Assembly (NCBI GenBank): GCA_009663005.1
Contig: CM018893.1
Location: forward strand, 14,283,652-14,301,151
Length of the DNA: 17,500 nucleotides
From: Actinidia chinensis
Lineage: Eukaryota; Streptophyta; Magnoliopsida; Ericales; Actinidiaceae
Direction: 5' to 3'
Of the stretch, positions 1 through 9,128 are shown piece after piece (the first letter of the stretch is position 1; every line of letters begins with the position of its first letter). Both the position numbers and the translations under genes were made by a program. Under the pieces are notes generated by a model. The model did not search any database. It saw nothing but the letters and a program-made list of their open reading frames with translations, and was not told the origin of the DNA.

Positions 1-24
1 TGATTTAAACAAGGTTGTGACAGT

Positions 25-38
25 CCCCCCCCCCCCCC
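25..38. repeat. poly-C tract (14 C)
   Basis: An uninterrupted run of 14 cytosines lies in otherwise AT-rich sequence. No coding or transposon context is visible around it. The surrounding bases 1-322 hold nothing else I can name. Such a run is also prone to length error in sequencing. Confidence 0.9.
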
Positions 39-322
39 AAACTTGGATATCGATTATACGTAGTGGGTAATTCGATCAAACCGAAACATAATTCACGATG
101 GTGGATAATACTCATGTTGGACCATTTTTTTAATCTATGATCACTCCCTTGTTCTAATATTCCTACATATTATATAGTCTTTGCATTGACAAGAAATAAA
201 AATTTTCAAGGTCACGGTTAATATGTCAAATAGTTGTTTAATTCAATATAGAATTTAGGATTATGCCAGTAGCATTATAACTCAAATCAAAGGCCAACAC
301 TTTCTATAGCTGGAGTAAGCTA

Positions 323-449
323 TGCACAGCAATTCTCACAAAGAAAGCATGATGCAACAGTGCATAGCAATTCTCACAAAGAAAGCATGATGAGAAAGCA
401 TGATGCAACAGTGCATAGCAATTCTCACAAAGAAAGCATGATGCAACAG
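323..449. repeat. 38-bp minisatellite, three copies
   Basis: Three head-to-tail copies of a 38-bp unit beginning TGCATAGCAATTCTCACAAA lie at 323-360, 361-411 and 412-449. Copies 1 and 3 differ by one base (TGCACAGC against TGCATAGC). Copy 2 carries an extra 13-bp duplication of TGAGAAAGCATGA inside it. The near-identity suggests recent slippage or unequal exchange. Reading the minus strand gives a repeated open frame (SSCFLCENCYALLHHAF-like), but I attribute that to the repeat itself and not to a gene. Confidence 0.92.
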
Positions 450-599
450 CTATAGCTTGGTTGGTCAAGACATATCTACTATAATCCACTATGAAAGCTT
501 CAACAGTCTCTGACCTTTAAGTTTTTATATTGTATCATTCATGTTATATCAGTAGTAGTTCTTATTTTCTTTCGTTCTTCTCCTCCTTTTTTTTTGGCT

Positions 600-1344
600 G
601 GTTAGATGACAAGTGGTGGAAACAAAGCATATCAAGCAAGTCAAGTGACCAACCGAAAATACAACTGTTGAAGCAGATACTGGCACAACTGCATGGGGTG
701 GTGGAGTGCATCAGAATTACCAAGTCCGTAAGAAAAAAACCCTGCAAATCAGGATATTTTGGATCATGTTACAAAAAATGGAGAACGAGAGAAGAGGATG
801 CGTACGCCAGGCTGGTAATGGCAAAGTGCAATACTGTGATACAATATTCTTACAGTAGTCTTAATGGCACTAGTACTCTATGGAAACACTTCAAAATTGT
901 AAAAGTACCCGTTCAATATGGTGGACAAGACAAAAGACTTCGAATTTCCAATAGTGGTCTAGAAGGGAACCCCAGCTTGTTAAGTTGGAAGTTTATCAAG
1001 AGTTGTGTAGAAAACACTTGCTAAGATGATTATTATAGATGAGTTGTCCTAATCAGTTTGTGGAGCGTGAAGGTTTTCGATATTTTGTAATGTTATGCAG
1101 CCCAAATTCAAAATAGTGTCACATACTACTATAGGAAGAGATTGTTTGTAATTTGTATGATAATTAAAAAAAAGTGAAAAAAAAAGCCTTGCTAGTGTAC
1201 TCAACGAGTTTTTTTTACACAGACTTATGGACCCGCCGTCCAAATATGAGTTACATATTTCTCACGGCACATTTTCATGATAAAGATTGGAAATTACCTA
1301 AAAGGATTCTCACCTTTTATGTAATTTCATATCATAAAGGTTAG
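600..1344 (+). pseudogene. hAT-family transposase fragment with BED-type zinc finger remnant
   Basis: This is the N-terminal part of a plant hAT transposase (RICESLEEPER-like, BED finger class), which in the intact family binds element ends and catalyses cut-and-paste transposition in the nucleus. A decayed BED finger lies at about 753-905: DHVTKNGE, AKCN (821-832), then GTSTLWKHFK, with the second cysteine of each pair recovered only by changing frame. The family-typical segment LAKMIIIDEL follows at about 1017-1046, then FVEREGFRYFV (1057-1089) and PKFKIVSHTTIGRDCL (about 1111-1160), each in a shifted frame. The clearest block is 1219-1344, 41 codons ending in TAG, with TDLWTRRPN, where the family's first catalytic aspartate lies, followed by LTAHFHDKDWKLPKRIL. 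Downstream catalytic residues and the C-terminal dimerisation domain are absent. The extent before 753 is uncertain. I see the motifs directly; the family assignment comes from knowledge of this conserved block. Confidence 0.82.
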
Positions 1345-2079
1345 CAATTACCCCTGTCTTCATAATTGCTGGTGTAATTCTATGTAGTTTTAGAGCGAGA
1401 AATGAGTTTAAAATAGCAAGTACCCAATATAAGATACAGGTTGTGCATCTGATTTGTCTTGTTCATTTAAAGCTCTATAGGAGTCTGGGACTGGGCTGGA
1501 TTATAATGGTCTTTGCTGATCATGTTTATCTCTCTTTATTTTTTGTCTTGTCCATTTTTTCTGATCATTCTTTAAATTATTTGCAACCTTGACTTCAAGA
1601 CTACCTTTAAATGGTTCTTTGTTTCTTGTCTTCTCCCCCGGCCTCTCCTTCTCCTCCGCAAGTTTGCGCTTTTGTCAGTTCTATTTCATTTATTTCTTAT
1701 TCATATCTAACGATAAGCTCTTATTGAAAATCGTTGCTTTTTAATTTGCAGTTGAGTTACCCATGTCCTACAAGAGGTTGAAGCTATTAGAAGAAATGGT
1801 GGCTGACTAAGAGATTTAGCATGGGGCTTGAAGCGTTAAGTTCAATCTATTTTAATTTTTTTGTTTTATTGGTTGCCATTTTGTTTTTATTGGATTGTAC
1901 CATCCGATATATTTGAGGTCGTTGACTGTGTTTGAGATTGTTTGGCATTCTTTTAAAACAATTTTCTTTTCTTTGTTTGTGAATTTTTTAAAATGTTGAG
2001 ACTTTGTTTTTATTGAGTTTTATTTTTTTTTGTATTTTTTTTCGAATAAAAATGTAACAGGTGGAACCAAACCTATCCC
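1345..2079. other. T-rich intergenic stretch with no identifiable gene
   Basis: No continuous coding segment is recognisable after the hAT fragment stops. The sequence is T-rich. One plausible plant 3' splice site (TTTTTAATTTGCAG, ending near 1751) is followed by a short open run, VELPMSYKRLKLLEEMVAD, that stops near 1810. This could be a lost exon or chance. I cannot assign it to a family. Confidence 0.5.
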
Positions 2080-2252
2080 CTTTAGAATATTGAACCGAAC
2101 CGAAACCAATCCAACCGCGTCAGAATTGGTTCGGTTCGTTCCAAGTACTGATCGGTTTGGTTCTGGTTCCAAAAAACTGAAACTGATGATGATTGGTTTC
2201 GCGGTTCTGGGTTAGGCATGAAACTGAACCGAACCGACCCATATGCACCCCT
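2080..2252. mobile_element. hAT-like terminal/subterminal repeat region
   Basis: The segment is dense in GAACCGAACC and GGTTCGGTTC motifs in both orientations, capable of folding on itself. On the plus strand it ends CGACCCATATGCACCCCT (2235-2252). On the minus strand this reads AGGGGTGCATATGGG, the kind of terminus seen on plant hAT elements, with GGTTCGGTT-type subterminal repeats inside it. It could be the right end of the element that carried the transposase at 600-1344. No matching left terminus is visible in the window, so the pairing is inference. Confidence 0.5.
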
Positions 2253-2581
2253 ATTTCATGCTACTAAATAATTGATTAAGCCCAATTTGGGCAAGCTATT
2301 TTCAACTAATTTAGCTACTTTTATTTTTGAGTTTTTTTTTTGCCTTTAGACTTTGTTTAGATCAAAGATTTGGTGAGAAAAAAAATAAAAATGAAAAAGG
2401 TAAATGCTCTAATAGTTTCTAATAAAAGAAGCTATAATATCTTGATTAAACAATAAAAAAGAATTCACCGAAAATAAAAAAATCTCAAAACTGAGAGCTA
2501 GAGCCACTCTAAGTATCTCCATTGCACACACTAAAAGATATGTCAGTGTAAGATATTACATGTTTTAAACATTTAAAGTAT
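2253..2581. other. AT-rich flank left of the retrotransposon
   Basis: Ordinary AT-rich sequence with A/T homopolymers. No coding, RNA or repeat structure is recognised. The bases just before the LTR are AAGTAT. They would be one half of a target-site duplication, but no matching copy is seen at the other end. Confidence 0.6.
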
Positions 2582-3559
2582 TGTGGAGTGAGTTTACAAT
2601 GCGAAAAATCGAAAGAGACACCCAACGAGATGTCCTTCCTTTTAGCTGCTGAGGTGGCACCATTGCGTGACGATTACCTTAGTAACTGTACAAACCAACA
2701 TAAGTCCGGCCGCCGGAGCTGTTTCTGGGAAACGGATCTCCGACGATCAATGTTAGAGACTGGAATATTCAGCTATGTTATTCCAGAGAGAAAGATAGGC
2801 AAAGAGAAGAAGAGACAGGTCAGAGAGGGGGAGAAAAGATCCAAAGAAAAAAAATCCTCCTCACTCAACATGACTTCTTCTTATATAGTTTAGCTCTCTC
2901 AGGTTGACTCGCCAACGGATGACTTGGCTATCGGGCAGTTCACCTAATCTTCTTTTTGCAGAGAGGTTGGTTGTCCTCCTTGCTACCTTGAATATCCACG
3001 CCTGATTTAGGCTTGGCCAATCTTGCATGCCGTGCAAAGCATCGCTATGTTTGGGTGTCATCCGTTGGGATTCCCGTCAATCTCTGTGTATCACGGGTTG
3101 CGGAGTGACTGTTGGCGTGGCGGCATGTAGCAGCGTTATCCCGAGCTCGGGTAGGGTGCGTCCCTATACTTCCGAGCTCGGACTCTTGTGTAGTATTGCT
3201 TCTGCAATGTAAGTTAGTTCGGGGAATGTCCTTGTATAGGGGTGAGACCCTCTGGCTGCATCCCCCCATGCCTTTCATGGCTGCGGATATTTATCATATG
3301 TTTTGTGTCCCTAAGTAGCCATAGTTCGCGTCGTGACCCGGCGTGGCTCTCGAGGTTATGCGAGTGGGATGTCCAGCTTAGTCCACCCAACTTCTTGTTA
3401 CCAGCTAAGCGTTTCCTAACGTACGGGGGAGCATCCTGGCTTCTCTGCCTAGGGCGGATTCCCATAGGTGCTATATCGTAGGGATGCCCTATCAGTGATC
3501 CATTGGACTCGTCAGACGTTCGCTCGCGAAACGATGCCACCCAGTGCAACGTTGGCTCA
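2582..3559 (-). repeat. 3' LTR (left copy, apparently full length)
   Basis: It starts TGTGGAGTGAGTTTAC on the plus strand and matches the right copy from 14937 onward. Shared blocks include CCAACGGATGACTTGGCTAT (2913-2932) and GGGATTCCCGTCAATCTCTG. Homology to the right copy runs to about 3320. I extend this copy to CA at 3558-3559 because the next bases on the minus strand form a purine-rich tract ending directly at TGAGCC, giving TG...CA ends on both strands. The length is about 978 bp. The inner boundary rests on the PPT and the terminal dinucleotide, so it is less certain than the outer one. Confidence 0.82.
2880..2888 (-). promoter_or_regulatory. TATA box of the 3' LTR
   Basis: The minus strand reads CTATATAAG inside a block conserved with the other LTR (GAGCTAAACTATATAAG). 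The position fits an LTR promoter near the U3/R boundary, with transcription running leftward. In this copy it would drive outward into the left flank. Confidence 0.7.
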
Positions 3560-3573
3560 ATTCCCGCTTCTTG
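3560..3573 (-). promoter_or_regulatory. polypurine tract (plus-strand primer site)
   Basis: The minus strand reads CAAGAAGCGGGAAT immediately before TGAGCC, the proposed start of the 3' LTR. Twelve of the fourteen bases are purines. In LTR elements this tract resists RNase H and primes second-strand synthesis. Its abutment to a TG dinucleotide is the main reason for the LTR boundary chosen here. Confidence 0.6.
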
Positions 3574-3671
3574 ATTTTCTTTTTAGGCGCCCCATTTCTT
3601 CACTTTTTTTCATTGTAGACAATTATAGAGAGAGAAAAAGATCGTAGCTGTGGTCCTTCGAGTCTCTAGCC

Positions 3672-6245
3672 ATGTCTTTCCCCGATGATCGTGGTTTCAT
3701 CCTTAACACCAGAGGAGCGTCCCTAGGGGTGATATGGTAAGTCGCTATTTCTCCATGCTTTTCTCGTATATTGCTTTAAACCACCATGGGGGAATAGTCA
3801 AAATTTCCGGCGTAGTCCAATGTTCTTACAAATTATTGATAGGGTGGTCAGGGTCGAGCCTAACCGGACATGATTAGGGTTGCCTCATAGACTAGATTGA
3901 ACCTCGTTCTCGGGACGTTTTAGGCCCGTTCTTGGCCATCGGCCTCCACGTTCAAGGCATGGCGTTAAAATTTGGGCTCAAATGCTTGTTCGCGATAGTG
4001 AGGCCCTAGCTCAATTCCGTGTTGACCATAGAATTCCTGATGAGTAGTGATGAGCGACCGGGTCCAAATGACGACAGCGGGATTGGGTAGAAGGAGGAGG
4101 GTAATGGAGCCATTAGGACTGAGTTTATTTATCAAGTCGGGTTTACGATTCCCCCTTAATAGCTTTTAAGGTGGGTGGGCACCGTTCTCTCTCTTGCGGG
4201 CTCACCTTAATCAAATCTCGAGAAACTTTGTTCTTAACGTTTGCTGGCGGTGGAAGCCTCCTTGATGTATGAGAGAAGAATTAGAGTTACTGCAGAGGAT
4301 CTCCTCACGTATATTGTGTGGGTCAAGCCTAGGAAACATCCGAGAACCCCCAAAATGCTTGAAGGTAATCATTACTTCGCCTCAGGAAGCCCATCAGCCT
4401 CAGAGAGGTTATGGTTATAGATTCTCCAAACAAAGATCGTATTAAACGATGTTCATGTGGGCTCGGGGTCAATGGGAGGAGTTTCCCGCATGGCGAACCG
4501 ATCTTTTCTCCATTCTTAGGCATAGGGGTATGTCCTATAGGTAAGAATTAGCATGCTTGCACTGCGACAACATTTTGTACGATTGGATTATGTTATATAA
4601 GAGCGACTGAATATTTATCCAGTTTGCTCTTTACAGGATTCAACGACATTCTGAAGGAGGAGTGATCGGTGTTCGGCTGCATAGGGCGTGAACAATGTGG
4701 GCGTTCTCCGCCCAAAGTCTCTGATTAATTAGTTAAGTCCAAATCTATCGGTGATACCATCCCTCTTCGAACCACTGTCAGGGCGTCCGTTCGTTGCCCT
4801 CTAGATCGCAGTCCAGGTCGAGGCCAAGGAGTTCACTATCTAACGAGGTCAGGTGATGTTTGAAGGACATCGGCCGAGCTCGGGAGAATTTAGATGGAGG
4901 CCTAAGCGAAAAGTTCTGGCTCCAGCGAATCGAGTTCTTCTAGTTGGGACGTCGATTTAGGAGACGAGGGTCGAACGAAGAGGGCCGAGGTTAAAGATGG
5001 CGAAGAAGTTGACCAAGTTCCTGCTACGACTCCCTTAGTTCCAGCCCCTTTGGTCCTAGTTGCATCCTGAGCTCAGATTCTGACTAGCGCCATCGTCGAA
5101 TCGAAGAAGATTGTTGAGCATTCTTACTCTCATAGCGTCAGTTCATCTTTCGGGTCTCAGGGGAATGAAGAGATTATGGCCCCCAAAGTGAGGACTCTGG
5201 GGAAGGGGCAAACCCCGAGAATTGAGTCTCCCATACTCCTTGAGGCCCCCGATTCGGCTATGCCAGTTACGACTGAGGATAAGTCCATCGCGCCGTCTTA
5301 TCTGGAGGGTGGCAGGCAAAAGGGAAACAGACCACAAAGGGAACTCCGACAAAAAAGAGGAAAATGTGTTGGGTCGGCGACTTGCAACCCCGAGCGGATA
5401 TGGGGCCCCCCAATTTACCGTTGTTGTGGAGCTCGGCAAAACAGGTTACCTCTACCGATACATCTAAGATCATGAGGACCTGCGTTGCACTGGGCAATGC
5501 GGTGATGCTCCCCCAAGACACGCGGATATGCGATGAGGACCACGACAGAGTCAGGGCAAAGCTCGTTATGCTGGGAGACCAGTTTAGCGCTTTCGTGTTG
5601 CTGGGTCCCCATTTTGATTAGCTGAATCTTGATTTGAGTTGTTTTTCGGAATTAATTCTTTTTTTTTAATGTTCAGTGGGCTGTATCCTCCGTCAATTTA
5701 GGCTAAGCAAGGCGGGGGATCTGAGAAGGCAAACACAGAAGAAAAAAGCCTTGAGAAGGAGCTAAAGTAGACAAAGTCCGAACTCGCGGAAGGATGAGTC
5801 GGTCGGCAGCCGAGATCGCGATCCTACAAACGGACCAAGCCCAGCAGAAAGCGTCCGACCTAAGGCGTTCGCATTGATGGTGGAGGTGTTATAAGAAGCT
5901 GTTCGACCGTGCCTTCGAGCGAGAGCTGCGATGTATACGAAAGGCAGTCGCCGAGCTCTGCCCCAGCATTTTTCAGGACGGCTGGCTCGCCTATCTGAAA
6001 AGAGCTCAAGATCTCATTGATCATCCCGCATGGTGTCTCCTGCCCCTCCCAATCCAACTTCCTGCCTCCCCGGAACAATATTTCACCAATCAACCTTCCC
6101 GACTCAACGAGAAGAGGTATAGACCCTTACTGGTTGATAGGGGAAATATCAAAAAAAAAAAAACCCCCCCAAACTGCGGTAGGGAAGGCTTTCGCATAGT
6201 GGTCAAGGGAGCACGGTGATGGATGATGAGCTGGGAGAGGCCGAG
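3672..6245 (+). pseudogene. antisense ORF of Tat element (plant transposon protein/PMD-like with coiled coil), broken
   Basis: Coding remnants run opposite to gag-pol between integrase and the 3' LTR. A candidate start at 3672 gives MSFPDDRGFILNTRGASLG. Further on come YFASGSPSASERLW (about 4370-4415) and a tryptophan-rich run, MFMWARGQWEEFPAW, at about 4446-4492. These resemble the plant-mobile-domain-like N-terminal part of 'putative gypsy type transposon' proteins (Transposase_28). At 5364-5621 an open stretch contains TCVALGNAVMLPQDT and HDRVRAKLVMLGDQF. After a likely splice acceptor at 5676 comes SEKANTEEKSLEKEL, charged and coiled-coil-like, then GWLAYLKRAQDLIDHPAW (about 5980-6035) and an acidic end near 6245. 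The frames are broken in many places. The function of such antisense ORFs is not known. The family match is from memory of the domain's style and is only moderately certain. Confidence 0.55.
4528..4636 (+). other. candidate intron in the antisense ORF
   Basis: A coding-like stretch ends at CATAGGG, followed by GTATGT (4528; an alternative donor GTAAGA lies at 4541). An AT-rich segment then ends in TTGCTCTTTACAG at 4636. The size of 96-109 nt and the polypyrimidine acceptor fit a plant intron. Other splice-like sites in the same ORF are a perfect donor, ATG/GTAAGT, at 3737 and an acceptor after an eight-T run ending TTCAG at 5676. None is proven. Confidence 0.4.
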
Positions 6246-6762
6246 GGTGACGAGCTGTAGAAGCCGAAGGTGAAAACATTGTTTAGAAACAATTCCTTTG
6301 AAAATGGCTTCTGCCGCATTGTACTGGTTTTTAGAAGTTTTGTTGTTTGGATGTCTGTAACATATTTTTTGGACAAGATTTTGAACAGCCTCACATTATG
6401 CATTTCGATCGATTGCTTTTGCCATTTATGATGTGTTTCATTCTCGGTTGTAATTTTATTTCTTGTAAGGACGATTTCCTCGAGGTCTTTCCAAATGCTA
6501 ACTCCAACTTGGCCAGATTCATAAGCACGCTTCATATTCCGCGTGCTGAGTTGCGCTAGACCCGCCACATGTCGAATAATGGTTCGTAACTGGGCTCTAG
6601 TCGGTTCATGGAAACGTTGTGGTCCAGTATGCCCCCATTTCGACAAATAGCGTCATTTGAACGGCTATTGAGTCTGTTAGCTCCCAGTGCTTTGAACGCC
6701 GCATTAATTACAGTCTATAACGTCCTCATTTATGGGCGTGCCTTCATTGCCCTTCGAGGGAC

Positions 6763-6772
6763 TTTAAATAGG
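6763..6772 (+). promoter_or_regulatory. TATA-like box upstream of a second antisense unit
   Basis: TTTAAATAGG follows a GC-richer stretch (CCCTTCGAGGGAC) and is followed about 30 bases later by ACACACTCCACC, a plausible initiation zone. It lies downstream of the main antisense ORF and upstream of the frame at 7068-7298. The match is only to a general plant TATA pattern. Confidence 0.35.
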
Positions 6773-7067
6773 AGCACATACTGATTTTGTTGAACACACT
6801 CCACCATTATCAAACATCTCTTATGAAAGCGATAGTCTGTTCAGCCACAGATGTTCTTATACTCTAGCCCCCCGTGCGCTCCTACCTTTAGAAGTCCCCT
6901 ATAGATTCCGAGAGGTCAAAATGATGTTTCCTCAAGGCACATTACTGGACGTGGGTGGGATTGGCAGAGCTTCTGTCGATAACTTCTGTTCTTAACAGCT
7001 CAGTAGTCTGAAGCTTCGTCGTTAAAAGCTTGTAGCTTTTAAGCCTTCAGACGTATTTGGCCCGTGC

Positions 7068-7298
7068 ATGGTTGTTGGTGAGATGGCCTCTCCATCACCT
7101 CATCACTTCGCCGAGCCACTGAAGTCTTGTGGGAGTCATGCCTATTTCCAGGAAACGACCACAAGACTACAAAAGACTCATTTGAGGCCGGTGATGCACT
7201 TCTTGCCAGTACTTGAGACTGGACATGGTGACTTATCATTCAGAATGGAAGAGTTGAAGCTCGGTTATCGGTGTTGCTGTGAAGATGAAGATGAGTGA
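7068..7298 (+). CDS. small open frame with acidic C-terminus, unrecognised
   Basis: A 76-codon uninterrupted frame begins MVVGEMASPSPHHFAEPL and ends CCCEDEDE before TGA. It has no signal peptide or membrane segment, carries a CCC cluster and an acidic tail, and resembles no family I can name. It lies on the strand opposite gag-pol, 3' of a TATA-like motif at 6763 and 5' of AATAAA signals at 7401-7411. The preceding 250 bases read partly as coding in other frames but contain stops, so an N-terminal part may have been lost. It could be the remnant of a second antisense gene of the element, or chance. Nothing in the sequence indicates a function. Confidence 0.3.
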   Translation: MVVGEMASPSPHHFAEPLKSCGSHAYFQETTTRLQKTHLRPVMHFLPVLETGHGDLSFRMEELKLGYRCCCEDEDE

Positions 7299-7400
7299 AC
7301 CTCCTAAACCTTCTTTTTCGAGCAAAGTCCGTCTTTACCTAGTGTTTAGAGTTAAGATTTGCTCTCCGAACAGACTGGTATCTGAACGTACTCCTTTTGT

Positions 7401-7411
7401 AAATAAATAAA
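7401..7411 (+). terminator. polyadenylation-signal-like motif
   Basis: AAATAAATAAA lies about 100 bases after the stop at 7298. It contains two overlapping AATAAA-type signals. The spacing suits a plant 3' UTR. A U-rich stretch (TTTTTGCAAAATG) follows. It is supporting evidence only for a plus-strand transcript ending before the tandem array. Confidence 0.35.
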
Positions 7412-7525
7412 AGTGCCTAATGTATTTCCCATTGTTTGCCATTTGAAGTTTTTGCAAAATGTGATTGGATAGTAATTAACGAAAAAGGCGAAAACAACAA
7501 ACGACTCGTCCCCGTTCTGACTTCA

Positions 7526-9035
7526 CTTACGTTACATGGATTAAAACTAACAAGGCAATTCGAGCTCAGGTTGAGCTGGCTAACCCTTCACTCTTTTAAT
7601 ATTGAGTGAACTTATAAAAAGCCATCGGACAAGTTCGGAACCCAGTAGAGTTCGCGCTAGCTTTCCCCTTCGTTTTGTTACTAGTGTTACTGGATAAAAG
7701 GGAACGAAGGCAGTTCGGTGCTTCGCAAGTCGGCTAACCCCTTCCCGCCGATGTAGCGAATTAAATTGTACAAAGCAATCGGATAAGCTCGAAACCCTTT
7801 ACGGTTCGGCTAGCTTTTCCCTTCATTTTACCAAGTGTTACTGGATAAAGGAACGAAGGCAGTTCAGTGCTCGCAAGCTCGGCTAACCCCTTCTCGCGAT
7901 TAATCGGTTAACTTGTAAAAAGCAATCGGAGAAGCTCGGAACATTGAGAGTTCGGCTAGCTTTTCCTTTGTTTTACAGTGTTACTGGATTAAAGCGAACG
8001 AAGGCAGGTCGGTGTTGCTTCGCAAAGTCGGTTAACCCCTTCCCGCGATTTAATCGATGTTTAATTTGTAAAAAAAGCAATCAGGATTAAGGCTCGAAAA
8101 CCATTGCGAGTTCGGCTAGCTTTCCCTTTTGTTTTACCAGTGTTTACTGGATTAAAGCGAACGAAGGCAGTCGGTGCTTCGGGCAAAGCTCGGCTAACCC
8201 CTTCCTGCCCCAAAACCCTTCCCGCGATTTAATCGGTTAATTTGTAAAAGCAATCGGATAATCTCGAAAAACCCATTTGGCGAGTATCGCTAGCTTTCTC
8301 CTTCGTTTTTTACCAGTTTTACTTGGATTAAAGTGAACGACGGAAGTTCGGTGCTTCACAAAGCTCGGCTAACCCCTTCTCGCGATTTAATCGAGTTAAC
8401 TTATAAAAAGCAATCGGATAAGCTCGGAACCCATTTACGAGTTCAGCTAGCTTTCCCTTTCGTTTTTACCAAGTATTACTGGATTAAAGCGAACGAAGGC
8501 AGTTCGGTACTTCGCAAAGCTTGACTAACCTCTTCTCGCAATTTAATCGAGTTAACTTGTAAAAAGCAATCGGAGAAACTCGGAACCCATTTGCGAGTTT
8601 GGCTAGCTTTCCCTTTTGTTTTTACCAAGTATTACTAGATTAAAGCAAACGAAGGCAGTTCGGTGTTCGCAAAGCTCGGCTAACCCCTTCCCGCGATTTA
8701 ATCGAGTTAACTTGTAAAAATTAATCGGACAAGCTCGGAACCCATTTGCGAGTTCGGCTAGCTTTCTCCTTCGTTTTTACCAAGCGTTACTAGATTAAAG
8801 CGAACGAAGGCAATTCAGTGCTTTGCAAAGCTCGGCTAACCCCTTTTCGCGATTTAATCGAGTTAACTTGTAAAAAGCAATCGGAGAAGCTCAGAACCCA
8901 TTTGCGAGTTCGGCTGGTTTTCCCCTTCGTTTTTACCAAGCGTTACTGGATTAAAGCGAACGAAGGCAGTTCGGTGTTCGCAAAACTCGGCTAACCGCTT
9001 CTCGCGATTTAATCGAGTTAACTTGTAAAAATGGT
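7526..9035. repeat. tandem array of ~155-bp units, about nine and a half copies
   Basis: Using GGCTAACCCCTT as the phase mark, units start at 7578, 7732, 7881, 8030, 8192, 8367, 8523, 8678, 8834 and 8989. A degraded partial unit precedes them (from about 7526) and a 45-bp partial unit ends the array. Unit lengths are 154, 149, 149, 162, 175, 156, 155, 156 and 155. Units from 8367 on are regular and nearly identical. Those before it carry more indels, including a local duplication of CCCTTCCCGC in the unit starting at 8192. Each unit holds CTAGCTTTCCC, TTACCAAG-GTTACTGGATTAAAGCGAACGAAGGCAG-type blocks and CGCGATTTAATCGAGTTAAC. Tandem repeats in this position are known in Tat elements and can seed genomic satellites. 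Confidence 0.96.
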
Positions 9036-9128
9036 CGGAGTCAAAGTTGTAAACGTATTTTCATAAAAGAGTAATTGAAAGATGCGATGCTTTTATATAT
9101 ATGTTGAAGCTCAGTGCGGTATTACAGT
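9036..9128. other. spacer between integrase stop and array
   Basis: The spacer is short and AT-rich and contains TTTTATATATAT at 9091-9102. On the minus strand this reads ATATATATAAAA, a strong TATA-like string facing the array. No coding content is seen. Confidence 0.5.

Noticed and set aside
304..489. Minus-strand repetitive 61-codon frame
   Set aside because: It is created by reading a 38-bp minisatellite. The repeat length is not a multiple of three and the frame survives only because of the 13-bp insertion.
530..752. Start of the 164-codon plus-strand frame as a genuine N-terminus
   Set aside because: MYHSCYISSSSYFLSFF is low-complexity sequence read from T-rich DNA. Only the part after about 753 resembles hAT protein, and that part changes frame.
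3027..3549. Several overlapping open frames of 60-111 codons on both strands
   Set aside because: They lie within the LTR, which is non-coding. GC-richer sequence simply has fewer stops.
6203..6646. 147-codon minus-strand open frame, serine-rich at the C-terminus
   Set aside because: It lies opposite the tail of the antisense ORF. Its Ser/Pro-rich end is the complement of the acidic GAG-rich tail, and no family motif is seen in it.
7526..9035. CRISPR-like array
   Set aside because: The units are about 155 bp with no constant-repeat/variable-spacer pattern, in a plant retrotransposon.
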